Positions 1 through 12,000 of a DNA stretch of 64,000 nucleotides are shown here, in pieces. Position numbers and translations under genes: made by a program. Under the pieces are notes generated by a model. The model was given only the letters and a program-made list of their open reading frames with translations, searched no databases and was not told where the DNA came from. This DNA comes from Owenia fusiformis (lineage: Eukaryota; Annelida; Polychaeta; Sabellida; Oweniidae), in assembly GCA_903813345.2 (NCBI GenBank), contig CAIIXF020000011.1:29940166-30004165 (forward strand). Reading direction: 5' to 3'. Position 1 is the stretch's first letter. Each line of letters opens with the position of its first letter.

Positions 1-395
1 AAATGGCCGCCTTAACATTTACCAAGAATGGCCAAAACCTAATCAGTTGAAGTTTATCAAACTAAAAGTCAACCTTGAAAATTTGAAATTGATCGCACAA
101 GTTAACCCTGAAATTTTGAAGGAGATATCTGTAGCTGGTTTTGGAGAACATAATCTGTCGGACATACAGACGATCGGGCAGACAGACGGACGCACAGACG
201 CGCCTAGGCCGACAATATGTCCCCACACTATCACTGCGACATCGCAGGGTCATCGCCAAAGTGGGCGTGACTGCGATCGGCTTGCGATAGTTTGATGAAT
301 ACGACGCAGTCGCTTACACTGCGATGTCGCCCGGACATCGCCAACACTGCGACATCGCAAAGACTGCGATAGCTTGATGAATAAGGCCTCAGTTG
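1..395. repeat. GC-richer dispersed repeat at left edge
   Basis: This stretch precedes the first gene. It contains a GACAGACGGACGCACAGACG-like tract near 180-205, then a segment in which ACTGCGAT, ACATCGC and GATAG-TTGATGAAT recur several times in both orientations (about 225-385). It is clearly more CpG-rich than its surroundings and looks like the end of a dispersed repeat cut by the window edge. The open frames on both strands here have no recognisable protein character. Confidence 0.4.
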
Positions 396-455
396 TCATG
401 AGCTTTGGTTCTTAGAAAACGCCATGGGACTCCAAGTATAGGAAATATTTGCATT

Positions 456-3400
456 TCAAATAAAGGAGAGATTCGTTGGGATTCTATAGGCATTATATAA
501 TTTTGTATAGAGATCGTTAATCAGAATCATTACCCTTCTCTCGCCTACATAATGAAACACTTCTGCATTTTCTTCTCCAGGTGTGCCTTTTAACGAAAAT
601 TGCACCCGCGCATGTTCCTTCCAGGCAGTCATAATTTCCTCAAAGGTCTTTCCTGCATAGAAACATATGTAGATGATTAATATTTGTTAATGCAATCAAT
701 ATATATTAATGACACGTTAGAGTTACATGAATGATAGGGGCTGTGGTTGTTTTTGTAAATGAACGTCACAGCATAGTTCAGGATATTGTTTGTTAACCCT
801 TTTTAAAGCTAGTATTTTGTATAGTTGAAATCAATTACTTTGGACAAATGAACAATCAGAGTGAGTTATGAAGTAATCTCACACCTGGCGGGTATTCAAT
901 CTCGCGAAATACAGCTATCAGATGTTCGCACTTTAGTGAAGCTCTTGGCATAATAGCATCTGTCATTTCTTGCGACACATTGAGACCAAGAGTAAGTATC
1001 GCAAAGTCATGATAGTCCATAATTGGTTGTACTTGACATTTGAACCGCGAATCCTTTGTCAAGAGAGCCTTCTGTAGATACCCTGCACTTTCACATCCGT
1101 AGATAACATAAAGACGATTCTCTGCAACTGCCTATAAATAATCACTTTTTAACTTAATTTAACTTTTGGCGTTGTGCGTGCTTAACAAATTCAAACGAAA
1201 AACTTACAGCAAGTCAGTGAAAGTAATCAAATAGGGATTCAGAGTCACATAGAGACCCATGTTCGTCGCATATGTAGAATATAGGGCGGGGTAAAATAAC
1301 TTCAATCACCTTTAAAGGGTAATACATTTTGCATTTAGGTTGTCGATCAAGTTCAGCTGCAAAGTCTTTTAGGAACTGGATATCACAATTCTCTTCATAC
1401 GTGCAATCAAGCATTACATTGACTCGGCTAAACCGCCCAAGTCCTGGCTGTGCTGTCTTTGGGGGTGGAGCTGTATACTGGCACTTCTCGTGACATGGAT
1501 GCACTGGATCAGCTTGAGTACAGAGGGTTTACCATCATTATATCTCTTTTTTAGCTGAAGTCCCTGCTATGTTCACTTTTGGGTGAAGAAGTATAATGGC
1601 ACTTTTCGTGATTGATGTACTGGGTCAGCTCAAAATTGATTAATTCGACCTATTGTTTAGTTATAATTTACATTCCTAGTAATTATTTACATATTCCAAT
1701 TACTTCAACTATAAGCTTAAAGTATTTTTTAGTGTTAATACACAAAGTTTCCCAATTAGTGTACTATTAGAATAACGTGCAATATAAAAAAAAAAATTGT
1801 AGCGCTTGGAATAAGGGAGCTAGTAATGTCTAGAATTAATTAATTCCAGTGTTTTATGCCCGGGTTTTATGTATATACTTTATCATTTTAATTGAGCATT
1901 GAGAGGTAGGACTTTAATTTGTTCGTGAACGTAGATAAAACCTACCTGGCGGGCAAACATATTCGCTTTTTTCTAACAAATGATCAAAAACCCCAGTCGC
2001 AATATCTTCTATGTCGGAGTTATTATCAAGTTTAAACCGATCTTTAGCTTCAGCCAGTGTATTTAGTTGTTCAATAGTGTCTGGTAACATTTCACGCCCC
2101 TTCTTGTTTGGTAACTCAATAACGATAGTCCGTACTGCTTCCCGCAATTTTTGGATAGCGTCCGTAGTTTCTGGGATATATTTCTGAGGTTGTGTTCGTC
2201 CATCTGTTAAAACAACGAGCACATCGGGAGTGCGTCTGTCGTTAAATGCTGTCTCAAAGAAATCATATCGTGCCATGTTAATGGCATTATGAGTCAGAGT
2301 TTTGCAATCTGTTGTTTCCATCTTAAACATTTCGATCTTTTGCAGAATTTCTAGTTTGGATAGAGCGTCACTGAATGTAAACACAATGCGTGATGTGGCA
2401 TCGTACGCTAACAACCCAAACTGGGTGGCAACATTACTCACATTTTGTTGTTTTACAGAATCAAACCTTGTCACAAAATCGTAGATGAAAACTTTGGCGA
2501 GGGCTTTAGTTTCGTCGTCGACGCTACACGATGTCTCTAGAGCAAAGACTATGTCAGCGCAGACTGTAATGTAATTCATTATAAATTTATAAATTTAGAA
2601 CGTATGAAATGAGAATATATTTTAATAGCTGACAGATGATGCGTATTCATCATTTGTACATTTGTCCAATACAAAGTATGATGCAAGGGCGATGAATGAA
2701 AATTTCAAGCCATTCATCTCAGCAAATAGTTGGAGTCATATCACCAAGCTTGGTAGATATATAAGACATAAATCATATGTATTCCTGATTATATCCTTAT
2801 TTATATAATATCACCGACGACCATCTTTCAGTTATTGTTAAGGGAATTTAAATCTTGTTAATACTCGATTTTTACTTCCCACTGCAAAACCATTTGAATC
2901 TGAAAAATATTTTAAACACAGCTTCCTCATAAACTATTCCAAATTCGTGTTAATCGTCATCGTTAAGCAATGTGTCTGCCAATTTCTATGACATGAATCC
3001 ATACTTTTGACCCCAAGAGAATAAGCATGGCAACTTGCGCTAATCGAACCCCTTTGTCTTGAACTTTTATTAACGCCAAATAAGAGCTTGGGAATGGGTT
3101 ATATCTTACAGAGGGGGCACATGCAAATATTTGCTATATATTAAAGCATAGAAAGCATTGACATGAGATAATGTTGCACGTCATGTATGCGTGTTTTTTG
3201 TTACAACCAGAACACTCATTATAGTTCTAAATTCAGTATTTCAACCTCTGAATTCTTTGTTTAAAAGGTAGTGTTGAATATTGCATTTCAGTGTCATCTG
3301 TGATATATACGCATTGTATTAGCATTATAAATTACAATCCAAACAAAATGTAGCACAGCCTATATATGCTTATGAAAACTTAAAACTCTGTATAGAACTA

Positions 3401-3550
3401 TGAAGCCACTATATGTTCATTAAAATCTCGTTTTGTTTTTTAAAGAAACTTAGCCACTTTGAAAATCCATGACTTACTTGATTGTTTTCCTTGACAGAAA
3501 ACTCCCATAGCACATAAATGCGCAATAATAAACAAGTGGACAACTTTCAT
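456..3550 (-). CDS. Secreted VWA-domain protein, five exons, with an in-frame TGA
   Basis: Exons, in transcript order: 3478-3550, 1946-2563, 1208-1503, 885-1131 and 456-652. All junctions are GT-AG and keep one frame (1431 nt, 477 codons including the last stop). Exon 1 encodes a signal peptide (MKVVHLFIIAHLCAMGVFCQG), so the product is probably secreted. Exon 2 is a VWA domain, about residues 26-215: a hydrophobic strand DIVFALETSCS, then VLVVLTDGRT. The MIDAS DxSxS motif reads E34-T-S36-C-S38, so the metal-binding Asp is Glu. Exons 3-5 encode a Cys-containing region that I do not recognise. The TGA at 1216-1214 is codon 327, two codons before a good donor (GCT|GTAAG) that joins exon 4 in phase. 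Either the protein ends there at 326 residues, or this is a nonsense allele, pseudogene or sequence error. Exon 5 is taken as terminal because its frame closes at 456; it could continue leftwards. Confidence 0.7.
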
Positions 3551-6500
3551 CTTATCCTCTCAAATACTATTTGAGTTTGTTTCGCATGTGGTACCCATCC
3601 GGTACAGATCCGCATTTTTAGACAAAACTTCAATATTTATTGCAACATAGTTAATTGATAGTTATTTGAATCCGCTATCATTAAATCATCGATTAGCCCT
3701 AATGTCAGCAATCCTTTTCATAAAACGGTCATCTGGACCCTCCCCCTGATGATTGATCATTTTAGTAAAAAGAGTGACCCTTACCCTTTGGAACAGGGAT
3801 AATGTTTCACAGCTAGTTTGGCGCGCAAAACTTACAGCGCCCAGTCTTGATGGAATCGATTGTACTTTGGGATAGTTGGGGTTGTTTTTCTTGTTACTTT
3901 TTTACCCAATACAACTGTTGCATTCAATATGAAGTTTTATGAGAAATAAAGTATTACAAATAAGAAAACTACATGAACTTATATTTCTTCTAGTTGACTC
4001 GGAGTTGGGCGGTAGCACTTATCAAATGGATGTAGTTTGGACATATTGATCGTACTGGAACAGTAATGCTACTTGTCGGAACTTGATTCATAAAACTTTT
4101 TGTGCTGATTATAGTTGGAAACTTGATGTTATTAGTCGGATTGTGTCATTAAAATACAAAATACATTCATGTTTATTCCCAATAGTTCTACTGTATCACA
4201 TGTAATTCAAACTCATGACATGAAAGGAAAGTCTTTTAAGGTTAAAACGATTAATTATGAAAAATCAAAAGAACATTTGTCTGCCAAAAAAAAATATTGC
4301 TATTTGGCTTGAAACAAGAACAGATAATTAATCATAAATGACATTAGCTGTTCCCTATGTATTATTTTAGTTGTGATGTTCAGAATGGATGAATAATCAA
4401 CTAAATGACTACCCTTTGCATTCGTTTGACTTCACTTCTTAAAAGAAAGCTTCGTCTTCACTCTTTCAAACTAAGATAAACCTGTGAACTCACCGCGCCA
4501 ATCAGTGTTCGTCGGCCAAATTTGACTAGACTAGTTTAACTAGACTCTGCACGCAGGGTACTAAATGACGATATTTGCAACATATGCATGACATGTAATA
4601 GATATTTCGATATTAAAATGTAATTGAACAAAACTGTAAATGCCGGATGATATGACAGCCTGCAGCCAAAATAAATCCAGAAGGTCATTGTATGTGTCAC
4701 TTAATAAAATGAATCGCCGTATTTGTTGTATTTTTTCATTTTTTCATAGATTGGTATAGGAACATCTCATTGTTTAAAAATATAACAAAATCAATTTAAA
4801 GTGATTGTAGGCTTAGCACTGAGCTCTTCATCATCGACACTTTGTAAGCTTTGTTTAATATTAGTGTGAAAATGGAGGTAAATGAAAATGAGGTATACAT
4901 ACAACTATGCTATTTCTATTTTTATTTTCTATTTCTATTTTTATACAATTTGTTGACCAATTTCTAATTTTTCTAAAAATCGACAGACTGATATCGAATA
5001 TTTCATTTCATTTAAGTTACATATCTCACACAGACACCATATATATGTGAATATGTGATAATTGTGAATTAGAATTGGATATAGTGGGAGAACGTACACT
5101 TTTTGGGTCAGCAATCTAGAAAGGAGTGGTATCGATATGGAGAACCTTTTGAACACACGTTTCTCCTAAACCAGTCATAAAAATCTAAAAATTTAACAAA
5201 TCTTCAACTTAAAGGGTGACGCATATCGTTTAGCAAATCGAACGCTCGTTTCTGGTGTTGCTCACCGTTTAGTATAAAAGGCCCAATCCCGGAATAATAC
5301 TCAAGGGTTCGCAGGTTCGAGGTCGTTGTGTCAACACCTCTAACTGTTATACAGCATAAGTATATTATAGATCGTCACACATTTATAAAAGGGTGATTTT
5401 TATTTTGACAAATCAATTCCACATTTATGGGTGAAGTTTCAGGATATTCTATTTGTGTATAATAAGGAAAAATTGGCATCTAAATTTCCCCATAACGTAA
5501 TAGCACACAGCTTGGCATATGAAATATCCTACAAATGAAACAAAGCAAGACAAACCGGTTTCTAATACAAGGATTTATATTGGCTGTTGTACATGTATTC
5601 TTTGAACGCAATCACTCTTTGGATAACGTTTTCAAAATCATTATAAACGGATTACTTTAACTCAAAGACAATTTCAATAAACTGGATTTTACATAACTCC
5701 CCTTATTTCTTAAAAATGGACTGATCCAGTTGATTCGCCTGGAGCCGCCATATTGTTTATACGGGATGCTAATCGGAACCCTTTAATGGCCATCTTTTGA
5801 ATGGTAACAATATAATTTGAAATATATATAATATATATACTTTCATCTTTATTGTTTTAGAAAACGCATCAAACACTTGTTTTGTTCTTGGTAGCAATGT
5901 TTCCAGAGTGAAATGAAACATCTTTCCAAACCTTATTGGAACAAAACGACATAAACACAATATGTTCAGATCTCTCAATATTGTAATTATACAAAGGAAA
6001 TTTTGGTTGATTTTAAAAAAGTATCTTTTCATGAAATGAAAAGTTTATCTTGATTTTTATCTATTTTGGGGGATTTTGTTTTAATTTTTTGAATACTTTT
6101 TTAAAATCAACCAATAATTCCCTTGTATAACTATAATATTGAGAGGTCTTAAAACATGATGTATATGCTATTTTGTTCCAACAAGGTTCGGAAAGACATT
6201 TTTCATTCTCAAGAATTGGTAGAAAGGAGCAAAAACAATTGCCCTAAAAAAACAAAAAATGTTAACAAAAAAAGTTATATAAAATATTTCTAAATAATTT
6301 TCGCCCATTGGCATCTACATTGGAATTTGAAATTAAATGTCTGTATGGAGACTTTATAGTTTTAAAGTTATTTGCCAATTTGCAGTTCCCATATTTGAAA
6401 TTCAATACATATCATAAAATATAAGGCAGCATCATGTACAAATGGCAAATAATTTCTACTTATTCCCTATTTAGAAAAACACTTAGGCCATTCAAAAAAA

Positions 6501-9086
6501 TTATAATTAATGTCACTAAATTCTATGTTTTCAGAAAAAATGTTCTCATGTAGTCTGTACTTGCAATGGATATAAATGACAAAAGGAGCCCACACTCCCA
6601 AAACGATGATATTTGCAGAGAAGCTACTTTACAGTCTCTGCATTATACATTTTCAAAATCTTTTTTGTGGGTGAATGGGCTGATGGTTAAATTTTCAACG
6701 AAAGGAAATGACCACCATGCTAAAACTTGATAACAAAGTGAACAAAAAATGACAATGTTTTCCAGATTTGCATTGGTAAACTTCACACATAGCTAGATTT
6801 TTTTAATGTTGTACTCCGAATGCTTGTATTCCATATGTTCCATACATGTATAATAAATTCTATGTAATCATAAATTTTAATATTATTTTGAAGGTAAGCA
6901 TAGTGTGTACCCATATTCAGACAGCCTTGTGATAGGGGTTCTTACTGCCAATTTTTCAAAGAAACTGAAAACTAATTCCACTATTTGAAATTGCACACCT
7001 CAAGAAAAAAAGTTTATCTACAACTTGCAATCGGTTTTGAAAGTGAATGGAAGAATGAGTTTTTTGGAAAAAATTTAAGTTGACCAATAGTCTGTTAAAT
7101 GGACCTGTTCTTTTAAATATCAACATAATGCGTGATTTGCGTGACATTTTATCATACACATAAAATTGATGCGTGATTTCATTTTTTCCAGCAAATGCGA
7201 GACAATCACGCCTAATGCATGAGGGTTGACAGGGCAGCTTATTTATAGTGACACTTATAGTGACAGATTCTTTTGATGAAGGATAAAATAGTAAAGATAA
7301 ACAATTTTGCAATTCTGGCCTTATTTTATAACAAAACAAACGTTAGATCTGTAAGACATACATGTAGGCCTGCGAGTGCACTAATGCATTTACAATTCAG
7401 CATAGACGAAGATTGAATGATCTTATCTTTTAAAAATTGAACCCTTCAAAGACTGTATCATGTACTAGGTTTTTATACTTAGAGGTTATGTCACTATGAC
7501 GTGAAATATGCCTGAGTTCTCCCAATATAGGCCGACCTTGGGAGGCTCTATATTTGGGCAAGAACGAAGGCATATTTCACGTCATAGTGACATAACTGAT
7601 GTATTACATGCCTTTGTTCCCATGGTTACTTTGTATCAATGACGTGACGTCATGATATTATCATGGTTATTAAAGAAATCTAATATCAAAACGAGGTAAG
7701 CGGGCTATATCGGGGTAATCGGGCAATATCGGTGGATATAGCTCGCTAACTTTCCCATTGACTTCCATACAAATGCTTCGCTAGGTATGTAATACAAAGC
7801 CTTAAATACACGAGAGTATAGGAATGCATACACTTTAGTATATAATAAACAATTACACATGAAAACATGGAGACTGGTATCCATCTCGTGTATTTAAAAA
7901 ATCTGTACAGACACCATCATACAGAATTTTAGAGTTGTTCAGGCACCATCATTTTTCGAAACAAAAAACAGTCATATCTCAAATAATATGCGTCCTCTGC
8001 TTGTCAATTTAGGTTCATTTGAAAGACTGAGATAGTATACATAAGTGGGGAGAAATTTGAAGCTGTTAACAAAGTATAAATATGAAAAATATTCACTAAT
8101 CTGGCTTAATCGAGAAAATCGTACACCTTGTTCAGACACCATCAATTACGAAGGTCACGTGATGACTATCCCCACCGTGTTTGTGTAGTCAAGTAGTGAG
8201 AGGGGGTTTACAGAGCTTGTAGCTATCTAGACTAACTTCTAATAAACTTGTTATAATTTCTCAAAATTCAATGATACAATATATGGCAGTAAAAGTTATA
8301 CATTAATTTATATCCATATATACTTCCAATATTTTACATTTTACACTCAGTCTCTAGCATTTGCTGCCACTTTAATAAATAAAATGTCTAAGATATATTT
8401 TGGCACTGTAATGTATTCATTTATTCTATTTACATGTACATTGTAAAATACAGATTATATAAATTATAATGACCCTGTAGGCTACATATATATTATATAA
8501 TATATCACATTTTGTAAAAAACGATACAATTTTATTTCCAAGAATATTCTTCTTAAAAAGAGTTAGGCCTAGAATGTAACGTATTTCAATGTTATTTGTG
8601 ATAATTTTTTTAATGCAATTTGTGATGATGGAAAAAAGAAGATCTCAATGTGCAATAGACAGGATGAAATGCACAATGTAAAATCTGTTGGTCCAATTCA
8701 TATATCCCTATTAGCAGTTGAAATTGACACTTTTGAACTACTGTGCTAAAAATGTACTGTACTCCTGATATTTTTTGTGTGCGATTAAATTTTGCACAAT
8801 TCGTGGTGTTGGTAAAATCATGAAAAAATAATTCTCGCGAAATTCGCCTATGAAATCTCTGAGGAAATATGACACTGGGTAGATATGACTACTGTTCATT
8901 ATTGAACCATTATTTGTGCCATTTTAAAATTTCAAACCTTCAGGGAGTGCAAGGAAACTTACAAAGATTGAGGATTGTTAAAGTTGTGAAAATTAACAGC
9001 ATCAAATTGTGATTTCTCAAAATTCGCGAAATTAAAAAGTGTCGAAAAATACCGGGAGTACAGTATATCAAGTTTCAGTGCAGTGT
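3551..9086. other. Intergenic region between the VWA and MFI genes
   Basis: No coding potential was found on either strand: the longest open frames are AT-rich, lack conserved-looking motifs and have no splice context. The stretch contains a small foldback at 7486-7595 (listed separately). Its right part (8100-9086) is the 3' flank of the MFI gene, with several TTTATT words that could be minus-strand poly(A) signals; none stands out. A tract at 4490-4560 ending TAGACTCTGCACGCAGGG resembles one at 40640-40665, so it is probably a dispersed repeat. Confidence 0.5.
7486..7595. mobile_element. 110-bp foldback (MITE-like palindrome)
   Basis: The left arm TTATGTCACTATGACGTGAA and its continuation ATATGCC (7486-7512) are repeated almost exactly in inverted orientation at 7569-7595. 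The interior is also partly self-complementary (TTCTCCCAATATAG against CTATATTTGGGCAAGAA), so nearly the whole segment can fold into one hairpin. No protein is encoded. A second inverted pair (GTATTACAT near 7603, ATGTAATAC near 7786) suggests it sits inside, or next to, a larger element. Confidence 0.65.
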
Positions 9087-12000
9087 TTAATATCCTAGTT
9101 CTATAGCAGTTTGAGCTGAAACAGGTGTACTTGTATGCTTCCCCCTAGACGGCAATGCTGATAAACTGATGGTAAATGGATCAACCTGATCATTGAATAA
9201 GTTCCTCTTATCCTCTGAAAATAAACACAGAAATGCCATATTTAAAAATTACTGTATTTTACAAATAGAGACTAACTACATGGACAATGATTGATTAACT
9301 AACTATGATATCCACATTTATTTTATGAGAAAAAAATTTAGATCTATGATCTAAGCCATAAAATTTAGTAATTTTATGAAATTATAGCCAAGAAAACCCA
9401 GAAAATTCTGACAACTGACAATCTTCTTCAATAAGTTGATTCATTCAGAAGCTAATTTTGTGAACCTACCTATTTTAATGATTTTAATTTTAATGAAAGA
9501 AGTCTACTTTAAGTTATTCAGGGATTTGTGGAAATAAAAGCTCATGTATAAAATAAAACTGGCATTTTATAAAGGCCACGACGAAATCTATACACAAGGC
9601 ATTGACATGCAAAATGTCACCACCTGCCATTTGTTATATACAGACACTGACCGCCAAACACAGTCAACAAATAATTTGGAGACTATAACAATATGTCACC
9701 ACTTGTAGTGGCGACATAATGGAAACGGTTATGTAGACACTGTATGACACTTTAAGTCTGTTACAGTGTGTGTTTAAACCATACCTATGACTTTTTCTGA
9801 TGTAGCACTAGTTGCAATTTCCTTCCATTCTCCTAAATAACTGAAATAAAAATAATATTGAATAAAGATGGTGCTTATAGCATATTGTACATCTTACATA
9901 CACAGACAGTAAATCTACTTTCTCTCACAACCTTTAAAGTTTATACATGTATTTTATTTTTCTTTCTTAAGGCTTTCAAAGTCACCTCCCATTTTGAATA
10001 TTTTTCACTTTAAAACCTGTCCAAAACTGAGTGCCTCATTAGGAGTATTTTCCATATAAAAATTGAACCCCTATAATACAATAAATAGGATGATTCAATT
10101 TGATCAATAGATTTAGCTCATCATCAATTAGCAACATTGTACAACTTTTAGTGCCTTATTTGCTTGTGAGGGGCATTGACCCTTGAATTGTGACTCTCAT
10201 CTCTTATTTCTTACTCATCAAAATTGAGACTAGTAGTCCAGTCAAGTAGCTCATCCACTTCCCATTCTTCAATGGCATCGGGGCCATGTATCTCAGCAGT
10301 GGCCACCATACCAGCAGTAGCACGTTCCACTAAGTTCTTGGTCTCTTCATTAGCAGTCTTAGACTTGAGCATCCCTTCTTTATACCTTGAAAATAAGATG
10401 GAGGACAGGGAATGATAGAAAGAGTGGTCATATATCTAGCTAAGGAGATAATGGCAAGGGTGGGGAGTCATTGAGCTGAGAGGTATCTCTTCTGGGAGAC
10501 CATTGCATACAATTGTGTAGTTTTTGTGGCTATTTATTGTGGTATCACATGGATCACCTGAATCAACAAACCCAAACAAATTTTACTAATCAAATGATCA
10601 ATGTTTGTTGATTATACACATTTTGTTAAGATTGGCTGATATTCTATTATCTACTATTATCATTTCTACCTATTCCAAATAAAAGATAATTTTGTAAATA
10701 AACTGCATCCCTATTCATGTATTTTCATCAAGTAGGTGATATTACCACTGTTTATTTACATCACATGTGTGTATGCAAATTAATAAGTATCTACTATTTA
10801 GAGACCCTGCCTCTTTTCATTATCTATTGAATGCCCATGTTATTATTTACCGGTATATTTATAATATACTTGGTAAGGTTTCGAGTAATTATGACATCAA
10901 AAGAGTCAATAAGGAGGTTTCACATATAGGGGTCATCTGACCTTTAGAAAATATATTAATACCTTCCCCAAGAAAAATCCAGTATTCAAAAACGCTCATA
11001 ACATAACACTCAAATACATTTACTAATATGAAATATTACTTACATTTGCTTCATCCAATCTATTTTTCTTTTTTTCTTCTTTTTCTCCAGGTCTGCTTTC
11101 CTTTGTAACTACAGTACAAAAAAATGCACAGAATATTACAACAAGGAACAATATTTTATTTCTCAACATTCTAGAACAAAAGCCATTGACAAAAGAATGA
11201 ATAAGCCAGGAACATCACGTAACAGTTATCACCTGCACAAGGTTTTGAACCTGGGACCGCATAAAACGGAGGAAGACTTGCTACCACTGAGTCAAGAGCA
11301 ACTATAACAATGTGCCACAACTTATTGCAGCCTTGGTGGTGACATAACATAATAGCAAGGTTGACAACTAATTAGAAACAAACAAATGAACATTCCAATG
11401 ATCATTACCTTATTGTGATGGAATTCAATTTTCTTCTTGGAGGTTTCCCAAGTCACAGGGTCAGACATGATGTGATGTATCAGTCTGTCTGACACCAATC
11501 GCCAGCCATTGTTCTCTTCACGCTTATACCACACAGACTTATCTGAAATAAGAACATGTGTGGGTTTGCGTCAAGGTGATGAACTCGATATATTCCACAA
11601 AACAGAGACATATTACATTTCACTGAATAAAAAGGAGTCAAATATTCAACTTTATCCAGTTACTAAAAGAATTCCCAGAATACGGCTCTTTACTCTGAAT
11701 CATACACAGTATGGGTAATATATAGCTGGGGGTATAGTGAAACAGAATTTAATGGAGATGCAAAATAACTTGATTCAAAAAGAATGATATAAACAAACCA
11801 AATCAAAAAGAAACGCACCTTCTTTAACTCTTGCATCCCCTTTATTATGCACATCTTTAGCAGCTTTTCTCATGACAGAAGGTTTGGTGTAGTCTTTAGG
11901 GCTGTTAGCACACAGGTCTTGTATTGGCCGATGAGTAAAGATCTTATAGTAAATATTAGGTGGAAATGCATTCTGGAAGAGGAGAGATAATACACATGTA

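Noticed and set aside
1214-1216. Selenocysteine reading of the in-frame TGA in the VWA gene
   Set aside because: The context (FH-TGA-LA) is not a redox motif and I saw no SECIS-like element; a nonsense change or true stop is simpler.
5290-5345. Possible tRNA (GGTTCGAGGTC resembling a B box)
   Set aside because: No matching A box or acceptor stem could be found at the right distance.
6956-7339. 127-codon minus-strand frame
   Set aside because: AT-rich, no recognisable motif, no conserved composition and no splice context; the frame is consistent with chance.
10224-10415. Plus-strand frame opposite an MFI exon
   Set aside because: It is the antisense shadow of the coding exon 10215-10385.
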